Assembly: GCF_000931445.1 (NCBI RefSeq)
Contig: NZ_CP010849.1
Location: 6,076,001-6,140,000, forward strand
DNA from: Streptomyces cyaneogriseus subsp. noncyanogenus
GTDB lineage: Bacteria > Actinomycetota > Actinomycetes > Streptomycetales > Streptomycetaceae
Reading direction: 5' to 3'
Length of the DNA stretch: 64,000 bases
Under the pieces are notes generated by a model. The model was not told the DNA's origin. It did no database searches and saw nothing but the letters and a program-made list of their open reading frames with translations. Below, in pieces: positions 36,300-43,927 of this stretch. The stretch's first letter is position 1. Every line of letters starts with the position of its first letter. The position numbers and the translations under genes were made by a program.

Positions 36300-36962
36300 T
36301 CAGTGGATGATGCCGGTGCGCAGGGCCACCGCGACCATCCCGGCCCGGTCGCCCGTGCCCAGCTTGCGGGCGATGCGGGCGAGGTGGCTCTTGACGGTCA
36401 GTGCGGACAGGCCCATGGACACGCCGATGGCCTTGTTGGACTGGCCCTCCGCCACCAGCCGCAGCACCTCGACCTCGCGGCCGGAGAGCTCGCGGTAGCC
36501 GCCCGGGTGGCTCGGAGCACCCGGGGGGCGGCGGTGCAGGCGGGCGGCGGCGGCGCCGATGGGGGCGGCGCCCGGCCGGGTGGGGAGCCCGACGTTGGTG
36601 CGGGTGCCGGTGACGACGTAGCCCTTCACACCGCCCGCGAGGGCGTTGCGTACGGCGCCGATGTCGTCGGCGGCGGACAGGGCGAGCCCGTTGGGCCAGC
36701 CCGCGGCGCGGGTCTCCGACAGCAGGGTCAGGCCGGAGCCGTCGGGAAGATGGACGTCTGCGACGCAGATGTCGCGGGGGTTGCCGATGCGGGGACGAGC
36801 CTCCGCGATGGACGAGGCTTCGATGACATCGCGTACACCGAGCGCCCACAGATGGCGGGTGACGGTGGAACGGACGCGCGGGTCGGCCACGACCACCATG
36901 GCGGTCGGCTTGTTCGGGCGGTAGGCGACCAGGCTTGCGGGCTGCTCGAGGAGAACGGACAC
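36300..36962 (-). CDS. Orphan LuxR/NarL-type response regulator
   Basis: A 220-residue DNA-binding regulator: a receiver domain (residues about 20-125) and a C-terminal LuxR helix-turn-helix (LSGREVEVLRLVAEGQSNKAIGVSM ... KSHLARIARKL). The receiver keeps the phosphorylatable Asp in CVADVHLPDGSG, but the usual acidic pair at its start is reduced to VVVADPRV, so phosphorylation may be atypical. No sensor kinase gene is adjacent. Start: GTG 36962, four bases after AGGAGG; longer in-frame starts lack a ribosome-binding site. I recall SCO6029 in this position in S. coelicolor. Confidence 0.87.
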   Translation of the reverse strand: MSVLLEQPASLVAYRPNKPTAMVVVADPRVRSTVTRHLWALGVRDVIEASSIAEARPRIGNPRDICVADVHLPDGSGLTLLSETRAAGWPNGLALSAADDIGAVRNALAGGVKGYVVTGTRTNVGLPTRPGAAPIGAAAARLHRRPPGAPSHPGGYRELSGREVEVLRLVAEGQSNKAIGVSMGLSALTVKSHLARIARKLGTGDRAGMVAVALRTGIIH

Positions 36963-37614
36963 CAGGCCTCCTGGGAGTGCGGGACGGGTCGGCTCGTGGG
37001 GGGAAGAAGCCGGGACGAACCGTGCTTTCAAGGTCACAGTGGTCTTCGGCAGCGAACCCGTCCTCCTTTAGAGAATGATCACGATCCAGTGAGTAACAAT
37101 CCGAGCAATTCGGACACGCGGTCGATCATTCGAAGCTCGAACGGTTTCGGTATGCGTCGTTAACCGGCCGAAAGTGGCCGTATCGACAAAGTGACGTGAT
37201 TTTCGGGTGTGACATGGAGTGGGTCGCGAGTGACGCTTGAGCGAGCCCTGAGTCCTCGGTGCGAGATGGCGCCGGGGCGGGGGAGGAGTCCACGGCGGAG
37301 CTTGAGCGGGGGCACGGGGAGAACCGGAACAAACCGGAAAAAGGGGGAGGGGATGGCGACGGCGTGGCGCGGGGGTGCCGTCGCGGCGGCGTCGGCCGGT
37401 GCGCGGCGTGGGGGCGCGGCGATGGACGGTGCGCGGAGCGGCTGCCCGGAGGGCGGGCGGGGGATGCCCGTGCGCGAGTGGTGCCGAGGACGACGCCCTC
37501 AAGGCGCCCCGGCGCGACGGGACGGCACCGGCCGGGAACGGAGAAGGGGAACGTGGGGCCGGGGAAGGGAGAGGCGGGGCCGGGCCCGGGTGTCGGAGCG
37601 GTGGGTGCGGGGCG
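36963..37614. other. Long intergenic region upstream of the response regulator
   Basis: The part 37,050-37,230 is clearly less GC-rich and probably holds the response-regulator promoter (minus strand TTGTTA near 37,108 and ATCATT-like sequence). 37,240-37,610 is another purine-rich stretch on the plus strand. An ATG at 37,353 follows a GGAGGGG run, but the predicted product is Arg/Gly/Ala-rich and runs into the DUF3000 gene antisense, so I do not call it. Confidence 0.4.
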
Positions 37615-38289
37615 CTAGCGGGACTGCGGGCCGCGCCGCTGCGGCAGCGTCACCACCGAGGCGTCGCCCGGCCCGGCCGGAGGCAGACCCGCGACCTGGG
37701 CCAGCAGGTCGCACCAGGCGGCCAGGTGGGCGGCGGTGTCCGGCGCCCCGCCCAGCCCCTCGCGCGGCGTCCAGGAGGCCCGGATCTCGATCTGCGACGC
37801 GGACGGGCGCGTGGCGAGGCCGCCGAAGTAGTGGGAGCTCGCGCGCGTGACCGTGCCGCTCGGTTCGCCGTACGCCAGACCGCGCGCCTGGAGCGCGCCG
37901 GTCAGCCAGGACCAGCACACCTCGGGCAGCAGCGGGTCCGCGGCCATCTCCGGCTCCAGCTCCGCCCGTACCAGGGTCACCAGCCGGAACGTGCCCCGCC
38001 AGGCGTCGTGACCGTCCGGGTCGTGGAGCAGCACCAGGCGCCCGTCGGCCAGGTCCTGGTCGCCGTCGACGACCGTGGCCTCCAGCGCGTACGCGTAGGG
38101 CGCGAGACGCTGCGGCGGACGCGTCGGCTCGGCCGCGATCTGCGGGCGCAGCCGCGCGGCCCGCAGCGCCTCGACGGCTGCCCTGAAAGACGGCGGCGCC
38201 GCCTCCCCATGCCCGACGCCCCCCTCGGTCTCCTTCGGTTCGTCCATACCGCCAGCGCCGTCCGACCTTCGTCCCTGAGCCGCAGCCAT
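37615..38289 (-). CDS. DUF3000 family protein
   Basis: A 224-residue actinobacterial protein of unknown function. The conserved core starts at FRAAVEALRAARLRPQI and continues through APYAYALEATV, RLVLLHDPDGHDAWRGTFRLV and WSWLTGALQARGL to a C-terminal segment ending in VAGLPPAGPGDASVV. No signal or membrane segment. It is divergent from hemE, an arrangement conserved in Streptomyces as far as I recall (SCO6030-SCO6031). ATG 38289 follows a TAATCT -10 box by seven bases with no ribosome-binding site, so translation looks leaderless. Confidence 0.85.
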   Translation of the reverse strand: MAAAQGRRSDGAGGMDEPKETEGGVGHGEAAPPSFRAAVEALRAARLRPQIAAEPTRPPQRLAPYAYALEATVVDGDQDLADGRLVLLHDPDGHDAWRGTFRLVTLVRAELEPEMAADPLLPEVCWSWLTGALQARGLAYGEPSGTVTRASSHYFGGLATRPSASQIEIRASWTPREGLGGAPDTAAHLAAWCDLLAQVAGLPPAGPGDASVVTLPQRRGPQSR

Positions 38290-38443
38290 GCGGGGAAGAT
38301 TAAGCGGAACGGGGCCCCGGCGCGGGGAGGGACACCCGCGTGGGGCGCGATGTCCGGATCGGGCGGCGCGCGGGCCCGGCCGGCCGCGCGCCCGGCCGCC
38401 CCGCGGTCCGGGCCTGTCACAGGGACGTGCGAGACTTTCCGTC
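38290..38443. promoter_or_regulatory. Divergent promoters of two apparently leaderless genes
   Basis: Minus strand: TAATCT (38297-38302), seven bases, then ATG 38289. Plus strand: GAGACT (38431-38436), seven bases, then GTG 38444. Neither gene has a Shine-Dalgarno sequence. The short inverted repeat CCTGTCACAGG precedes the hemE -10. Confidence 0.5.
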
Positions 38444-39511
38444 GTGAGTGCCAACGACAGCCCCGCGGGCAAGCAGCCGACAGCCACGTACGAGTCCGCC
38501 TTCCTCAAGGCGTGCCGGCGCGAGCCGGTGCCGCACACGCCGGTGTGGTTCATGCGGCAGGCCGGGCGCTCCCTGCCGGAGTACCGCAAGGTGCGCGAGG
38601 GCATCCCGATGCTCGAGTCCTGCATGCGGCCCGAGCTCGTCACCGAGATCACCCTCCAGCCCGTGCGCCGGCACGGCGTGGACGCGGCGATCTACTTCAG
38701 CGACATCGTCGTCCCGCTCAAGGCGATCGGCGTCGACCTCGACATCAAGCCCGGCATCGGCCCGGTCGTCGAGCGCCCGATCCGCTCGCGCGCCGACCTG
38801 GCGCGGCTGCGCGACCTGACCCCCGAGGACGTCTCCTACGTCACCGAGGCGATCGGTCTGCTCACCCGCGAGCTCGGCGCCACCCCGCTCATCGGCTTCG
38901 CGGGCGCCCCGTTCACGCTCGCCAGCTATCTGGTGGAGGGCGGCCCGTCCCGCAACCACGAGCACACCAAGGCACTCATGTACGGCGACCCGCACCTCTG
39001 GGCCGACCTGCTGGACCGCCTCGCCGACATCACCGCGGCCTTCCTGAAGGTGCAGATCGAGGCCGGCGCGAGCGCGGTGCAGCTCTTCGACTCCTGGGTC
39101 GGCGCCCTGGCCCCGGCCGACTACCGGCGCTCGGTCATGCCCGCCTCGGCCAAGGTCTTCGAGGCCGTCGCCGGGTACGGGGTGCCGCGCATCCACTTCG
39201 GTGTGGGCACCGGTGAGCTCCTCGGCCTGATGGGCGAGGCGGGCGCCGACGTCGTCGGCGTCGACTGGCGCGTGCCCCTCGACGAGGCCGCCCGGCGCGT
39301 CGGCCCCGGCAAGGCGCTCCAGGGCAACCTGGACCCCGCCGTCCTGTTCTCCTCGCCGGAGGCGGTCGAGGCCAAGACCCGCGAGGTGCTGGACGCGGCG
39401 GCCGGTCTGGAGGGCCACGTCTTCAACCTCGGCCACGGCGTGCTGCCGACCACCGAGCCGGACGCGCTGACCCGCCTCGTGGAGTACGTCCACACCCGGA
39501 CGGCCCGCTGA
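38444..39511 (+). CDS. hemE: Uroporphyrinogen decarboxylase
   Basis: A 355-residue cytoplasmic enzyme that removes four carboxyl groups from uroporphyrinogen III to give coproporphyrinogen III in haem synthesis. Seen: the N-terminal signature PVWFMRQAGRSLPEYRK, the catalytic Asp in AAIYFSDIVVPL, the GFAGAPFTLASYLVEGG loop and the C-terminal NLGHGVLPTTEPD. Full family length, one domain. Start: GTG 38444, likely leaderless; upstream in-frame starts would lie in the divergent promoter. A hairpin follows at 39541. Confidence 0.96.
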   Translation: MSANDSPAGKQPTATYESAFLKACRREPVPHTPVWFMRQAGRSLPEYRKVREGIPMLESCMRPELVTEITLQPVRRHGVDAAIYFSDIVVPLKAIGVDLDIKPGIGPVVERPIRSRADLARLRDLTPEDVSYVTEAIGLLTRELGATPLIGFAGAPFTLASYLVEGGPSRNHEHTKALMYGDPHLWADLLDRLADITAAFLKVQIEAGASAVQLFDSWVGALAPADYRRSVMPASAKVFEAVAGYGVPRIHFGVGTGELLGLMGEAGADVVGVDWRVPLDEAARRVGPGKALQGNLDPAVLFSSPEAVEAKTREVLDAAAGLEGHVFNLGHGVLPTTEPDALTRLVEYVHTRTAR

Positions 39512-39540
39512 CGGATCGACGGGGGCGCGCCCCGCACCCC

Positions 39541-39575
39541 GGCCGGGCACGGCACCGGTCCGTGCGGCCCCGGCC
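39541..39575 (+). terminator. Hairpin after hemE
   Basis: GGCCGGGCACGG (39541-39552) pairs with CCGTGC and GGCCCCGGCC (39560-39575), with a small internal bulge. From here to 39885 I see no gene. Confidence 0.55.
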
Positions 39576-39885
39576 GCGCCGCCTGCCCGCCGCGTAACCG
39601 CGGGTCCGCCGCCCGGGTACGCCCGGGTGCCGCCGTGACGGGGTGAGGCGGGGCGGTGGTGCCGGGCCCCACGGACCGGCGTCCCGGCCGGGAGTACGCC
39701 CGCGCGGTGCGCCGGTCGGCTTCGTGTACGGTCGGGTCGGTATCGTGCGGTCGCTCCCGTCTTCGACCGCTGTGGTGCCCCGGTCGACCCCGTGTCCCGC
39801 GTCGCCGCCCGCCTCGCCGGGCCGGTGCGGCGACGCCGGGTGCCCGTGGGCGGGACAGGTGCCGGAGCGCAGGAGGTGAACGGCG

Positions 39886-40542
39886 GTGGCAGAGCAGGGC
39901 GGACGAAGCCGCGCCGCCGGTGCTGCCCCGGAGCGCGCGCCCCGGGTGCGCAATCCGCGCGGGCAGGGCGAGCGGCTGCGCGAGGACATCCTGCGGGCCG
40001 GCGGCCGCCTCCTGGAGCAGGTGGGCAGCGAGGACGCCCTGTCGCTGCGCGCGGTGGCCCGGGAGGTCGGCATCGCGACCCCGAGCATCTACCGCCACTT
40101 CTCCGACAAGACCGAACTGGTGTGGGCGGTGCTGGCGGAGCACTACGAGCGCCTGGCCGAGGTCATGAGCGAGGCCGACGCGTCGGCGCCCGGGGGCGAC
40201 CCGCTGGCCGGGCTCCGTGCCCAGCTCGGCGCCTACTGCCGTTTCGCGGTGGCCAACCCGGCGAAGTACCGCCTGATGTGCGAGACCTGGCAGACCCCCG
40301 TCACGGACGAACGCCTCCACGGGCACCCGGCCGGGCTGCTGCTGCGCTCCCTGGCCCAGGCGCTGGAGCGGTGCGAGGACGCGGGGTGGCGGGTGCGGGG
40401 GACGCGCGCGGAGGCCCCGTACCTCCTGTGGTGCTCGCTGCACGGGCGGATCACGCTCTGGCAGGTCATGCCCCGCCAGAAGGACCCCGCGCGGCTGGAC
40501 CGGTTCGTGGACGAGCTGCTGAGTCTGCTGCTGGAGCGCTGA
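39886..40542 (+). CDS. TetR-family transcriptional regulator
   Basis: A 218-residue one-component repressor. The N-terminal HTH is about residues 28-75, with ALSLRAVAREVGIATPSIYR followed by HFSDKTELVWAVL, the TetR signature. The C-terminal ligand domain contains WQTPVTDERLHGHP and a final amphipathic helix (DRFVDELLSLLLER), typical of the group that dimerises through it. GTG 39886 has GGAGG nine bases upstream. It lies just upstream of, and in the same direction as, the P450 operon, whose promoter holds a GCTAAC-N4-GTTAGC palindrome, the most likely target. Confidence 0.88.
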   Translation: MAEQGGRSRAAGAAPERAPRVRNPRGQGERLREDILRAGGRLLEQVGSEDALSLRAVAREVGIATPSIYRHFSDKTELVWAVLAEHYERLAEVMSEADASAPGGDPLAGLRAQLGAYCRFAVANPAKYRLMCETWQTPVTDERLHGHPAGLLLRSLAQALERCEDAGWRVRGTRAEAPYLLWCSLHGRITLWQVMPRQKDPARLDRFVDELLSLLLER

Positions 40543-40945
40543 GCCGGTTCCGCAGCACCGCGCTCGGCCGTGCGGCGAGGGCCCGCGGCCCACCGTGCCG
40601 TGCGGCGCCACTCTGCCTCTCCCACCTCCCTCCCCGGGGGCCGGTCACCGGACCGCGCCCGCCCCCGCCGCCCGGTCTCCTCTCTCCCCCCCGGCATGGC
40701 CGTCGGCCCTCCGCCCGCTCGGCCTCCGGCCCCGCCGTTCCCTCTCTCCGCACCGGTGCCGTGCCATGGGCCGGGACGGCCCGCACCGCTCCGCGGCCTC
40801 GCCGGGCGATCGCCCGCGATGCCCAACTTCCGCACCGTAGACCGGATTTCACGCTTTCTTCACCAGGGCGGGGGTGCTGCCGCCGTAGGGATACATGTGT
40901 AAGCTAACAACCGTTAGCCAAACCCTTACCCCCACAAGGAGCGGC
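40543..40945 (+). promoter_or_regulatory. Intergenic region with TetR-type operator before the P450 gene
   Basis: No gene is seen. 40,600-40,760 is strongly C/T-rich on the plus strand. Close to the P450 gene, GCTAAC (40903-40908), AACC and GTTAGC (40913-40918) form a perfect inverted repeat 27 bases before the ATG, adjoining a -10-like ATACAT (40891-40896). I find no convincing -35. Confidence 0.55.
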
Positions 40946-42169
40946 ATGCCCACCCCGGCACCCTTCCCCCCGCTGCCCGTCGAGCCGCCGTCCGGCTGCC
41001 CCTTCGATCCGCCCGAGGGCCTGGCCCGGCTGCGCCTGGAGGAGCCGCTGTCCAAGGTCGCGCTGGACGACGGCAGTTGGGCATGGCTCGCCACGCGCTA
41101 CGCGGACGTCCGGGCGATCCTCGGCGACCAGCGTTTCAGCTCCGACACCTCCACCCCCGGCTATCCGGTCAGCGGCATGACCGGCGGCAGCCCCCGCCCG
41201 GACGCCGCGCGCGGCTTCATCCGCATGGACCCGCCCGAGCACACCCGGCTGCGCCGCATGGTCACCCGCGACTTCATGGTCAAGCGGGTCGAGGCGCTGC
41301 GCCCCACCCTCCAGCGCCTGACCGACGAACTGTGCGACGAGATGGAGCGCGTCGACCGCTCCGAGCACCCCGTCGACCTCGTCCAGGCCCTCGCGCTGCC
41401 GCTGCCCTCGCTCGCCATCAGCCTGCTGCTCGGCGTCCCCTACGAGGACCACGACACCTTCCAGCGGCTCACCGGCACCCTGCTGTCGCGCGAGACCGGC
41501 GAGGAGGACCGCGGCCCGGCGCGCGCCGAACTCCTCGCCTACATCGACGGCCTGGTGCGCGCCAAGGTGGCCGAGCCGGGCGACGACATCATCAGCCGGC
41601 TCGCCACCGAGCAGCACGCCCGGGGCGAGCTGACCCACGAGGACCTCGTCGCCTTCGCGGTACTGCTGCTGGTCGCCGGGCACGAGACGACCGCCAACAT
41701 GATCGGCCTGAGTGCCCTGTCCCTCATGCTCGACCCCGAGACCGCCGGCCGGCTGCGGGAGGACCCCTCCCTGGTCCGCGGCGCCGTCGAGGAACTGCTG
41801 CGCTTCCACAGCATCATCCGCAACGGCCCCCGCCGCGCCGCCCTGGAGGACGTCGAGGTCGGCGGTCGGCTCATCCGCAAGGGCGAGGGCGTCATCGTCG
41901 CCGTGCCCTCCGCCAACCGCGACGAGGACGTCTTCCCCGACGCCGGCCGGCTGGACATCACCCGTCCCAACGCCCAGCACCACGTGGCCTTCGGCTACGG
42001 CATCCACCAGTGCCTCGGCCAGGCCCTGGCCCGGGCCGAGCTCCAGATCGTCATCACCACGCTGCTGCGCCGCTTCCCGACGATGCGCCCCGCCGTGCCG
42101 GTGGAGGAGATCCCCTTCCGCACCGACATGGTCATCTACGGCTGCCACGCCCTGCCGGTCACCTGGTGA
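40946..42169 (+). CDS. Cytochrome P450 (CYP105-like)
   Basis: A 407-residue soluble haem monooxygenase. Seen: the oxygen-binding I-helix motif AGHETTANM, the ExxR motif in EELLRF, and the haem loop FGYGIHQCLGQALARAEL with the ligand Cys. The overall form, including PLPSLAISLLLGVPYEDHD, resembles the CYP105 group, which often oxidises xenobiotics and macrolides. ATG 40946 follows AAGGAG by four bases; the frame opens at 40895 inside the operator. The ferredoxin and reductase genes directly downstream supply electrons from NAD(P)H. The substrate is unknown. Confidence 0.93.
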   Translation: MPTPAPFPPLPVEPPSGCPFDPPEGLARLRLEEPLSKVALDDGSWAWLATRYADVRAILGDQRFSSDTSTPGYPVSGMTGGSPRPDAARGFIRMDPPEHTRLRRMVTRDFMVKRVEALRPTLQRLTDELCDEMERVDRSEHPVDLVQALALPLPSLAISLLLGVPYEDHDTFQRLTGTLLSRETGEEDRGPARAELLAYIDGLVRAKVAEPGDDIISRLATEQHARGELTHEDLVAFAVLLLVAGHETTANMIGLSALSLMLDPETAGRLREDPSLVRGAVEELLRFHSIIRNGPRRAALEDVEVGGRLIRKGEGVIVAVPSANRDEDVFPDAGRLDITRPNAQHHVAFGYGIHQCLGQALARAELQIVITTLLRRFPTMRPAVPVEEIPFRTDMVIYGCHALPVTW

Positions 42170-42227
42170 CCGCGCCCGGCGCCGTCCCCTCACCCCCCAC
42201 CCTTCCGTCGTTCCAAGGAGTCCCCTC

Positions 42228-42422
42228 ATGAACATCACCGTCGACGAGGCGAAGTGCTGCGGTGCCGGCCAGTGCGTCCTGGTGGCCCCGGACGTCTTCG
42301 ACCAGCGCGACGAGGACGGCATCGTCGTCCTGCTCGACGCCACGCCGGAGGCCGGTCTGCACGCCGCCGTCCGTGACGCCGCCACCATCTGCCCGGCCGC
42401 GGCCATCCAGGTCCACGAATGA
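42228..42422 (+). CDS. Small 3Fe-4S-type ferredoxin
   Basis: A 64-residue ferredoxin like those paired with CYP105 enzymes (SoyB/FdxD type). The cluster Cys pattern is visible: CCGAGQC (Cys10, Cys11, Cys16) near the start and ICPAAAI near the end. With one Cys of the usual C-x2-C-x2-C replaced, a 3Fe-4S centre is expected. ATG 42228 follows AAGGAG by seven bases; the stop overlaps the reductase start (ATGA). It carries electrons from the reductase to the P450. Confidence 0.9.
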   Translation: MNITVDEAKCCGAGQCVLVAPDVFDQRDEDGIVVLLDATPEAGLHAAVRDAATICPAAAIQVHE

Positions 42423-43672
42423 GCGCCGCCCGCCAACGCATCGCCGTGATCGGCGCGTCGGCGGCCGGACTCGCCGCGGCCGAGGGGCTGCGCCGGCTGG
42501 GCTGGGACGGCGTGATCACCCTCGTCGGCGACGAGCCGCACCCGCCGTACGACCGGCCGCCGCTGTCCAAGCAGGTGCTGTCCGGCGCGTGGCCGCCCGA
42601 GCGCACCACGCTGCGCGACCCCGGCCGGCTCGCCGCCCTCGGGCTCGACCTGCGGCTGGGCACCCGGGCCGTCGCCTACGACCCGGCGCTGCGCCACGTC
42701 ACGCTGGACGACGGTGAGCGGACCGTCCTGGAGTGCGCGGGCGTCGTCGCCGCCACCGGGGTGCGCGCCCGCACCCTGCCCGGCACCGAGGGCGTCGAGG
42801 GCGTGCACGTGCTGCGCACCCTCCGGGACGCCCTCGCCCTGCGGCGGCGGCTCGCCGAGCCGGGCCGCCGGCTCGCGGTCGTGGGCAGCGGTGTGCTCGG
42901 CGCCGAGGTTGCCGCCGCGGCCCGCGGGCTCGGGCACCGGGTGGCGCTCGTCGGCGCCCAGGACACGCCGATGGAGCGCGTCCTGGGCCGCGAGGTCGGC
43001 GCACTGCTCGCCGAGGTCCACCGCGCCCACGGCGTCACCCTGTACCCGGGCCGCACGGTCACCGCGATCGCCGCGGACGGCGGGCGGGCGCGGGGAGTGG
43101 AACTGGCCGACGGCACCTTCGTGGAGGCCGACGACGTCCTGGTCGCCATCGGCTCCGAACCGGCCGTCGACTGGCTGCGCGGCCCCGCCGCCCCGGACCT
43201 GTCCGACGGGCTGGGCTGCGACCGCTACTGTGCCGCCGCGCCCGGCCTCTACGGCGCCGGCGACGTCGCCCGCTGGTACCACCCCGGCCTGGGGCGGCAC
43301 ATCCGGATCGAGCACCGGATGAACGCCGGCGAGCAGGGACTGGCCGCCGCCCGCAACCTCCTGGCCGAACTGGACGGCGAACGTTTCGGGGAGCGGCGCC
43401 CGTTCGAGCCGGTCCCGTACTTCTGGTCCGACCAGTACGACCTGAAGCTGCACGCCTACGGCGTCCTCGCCGGGGCCGTGCGGACCGAGGTGCTGCGCCT
43501 GGGCGAGGACCCGCTGCGGCTGGCCGCGCTCTACGGCGGTCCGGACCGGGTCACCGGCGTTCTCGGCATCGGCCTGACGCCCCGTCAGGCCCGGTCCCTG
43601 AGGCCGCTGGCCGCCGGTCCCGGCACCTGGGAGGAGGCCGTCGCGCGGCTCGGGGAGACGGTCGCCGCCTGA
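42419..43672 (+). CDS. FAD-dependent ferredoxin reductase
   Basis: A 417-residue NAD(P)H-ferredoxin reductase of the pyridine-nucleotide-disulfide class. Seen: the FAD dinucleotide fold at the start (IAVIGASAAGLAAAEGLRR), the DRPPLSKQVL segment, the second Rossmann motif for NAD(P)H (LAVVGSGVLGAEVAAAA), the FAD-phosphate motif LYGAGDVA and a C-terminal reductase domain (FWSDQYDLKLHAYG). ATGA overlap with the ferredoxin gene makes a coupled three-gene electron-transfer operon. A strong terminator follows at 43692. Confidence 0.92.
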   Translation: MSAARQRIAVIGASAAGLAAAEGLRRLGWDGVITLVGDEPHPPYDRPPLSKQVLSGAWPPERTTLRDPGRLAALGLDLRLGTRAVAYDPALRHVTLDDGERTVLECAGVVAATGVRARTLPGTEGVEGVHVLRTLRDALALRRRLAEPGRRLAVVGSGVLGAEVAAAARGLGHRVALVGAQDTPMERVLGREVGALLAEVHRAHGVTLYPGRTVTAIAADGGRARGVELADGTFVEADDVLVAIGSEPAVDWLRGPAAPDLSDGLGCDRYCAAAPGLYGAGDVARWYHPGLGRHIRIEHRMNAGEQGLAAARNLLAELDGERFGERRPFEPVPYFWSDQYDLKLHAYGVLAGAVRTEVLRLGEDPLRLAALYGGPDRVTGVLGIGLTPRQARSLRPLAAGPGTWEEAVARLGETVAA

Positions 43673-43691
43673 CGTCGCGCCGCCCCGGCCA

Positions 43692-43731
43692 CGGCCCCGG
43701 GGCCCCGGAAGGACCGGGGCTCCCGGGGCCG
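43692..43731. terminator. Terminator between convergent genes
   Basis: A 17-base arm at 43692-43708 (CGGCCCCGGGG then CCCCGG), a five-base loop (AAGGA) and an 18-base arm 43714-43731 form a long stem with one bulged base. It ends the P450 operon. Confidence 0.75.
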
Positions 43732-43927
43732 ATCCGTGCCCTCCGGCCGGCCCGGAGGGGGCGCGTGCGAAGGCGTACGCGCCGCCGCGGAGCGCCGGAC
43801 GGGGGCCGGGGGTCTGGCGGGGGGTGTGTTTCGGACCGGGATTATCGATTTCCGGACGGAAGCGGAGCTATGCCTTTCGAGCGACTCTCAAGTTGATCGA
43901 AAATGTGCGAGAAAGATGAGACGCGAC
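43732..43927. other. Intergenic pocket with lower GC
   Basis: The 110 bases from about 43,820 (GGATTATCGATTTCC ... GATCGAAAATGTGCG) are markedly poorer in GC than the flanks, although both neighbouring genes end here. An eight-codon frame (43870-43896) lacks a well-spaced ribosome-binding site. No coding gene is supported. Confidence 0.35.

Noticed and set aside
37068..37502. Minus-strand 144-residue frame upstream of the response regulator
   Set aside because: Pro/Arg/His-rich, no ribosome-binding site, no recognisable domain.
37209..37850. Plus-strand frame of 213 residues with an internal ATG after GGAGGGG
   Set aside because: Arg/Gly/Ala-rich artefact of a purine-rich region, and it runs antisense into the DUF3000 gene.
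40570..40902. Pro-rich frames in the gap before the P450 gene
   Set aside because: Composition follows the C/T-rich tract; no start signals.
43870..43896. Eight-codon frame in the low-GC pocket
   Set aside because: Its GGAG lies too close to the ATG, and nothing else supports translation.
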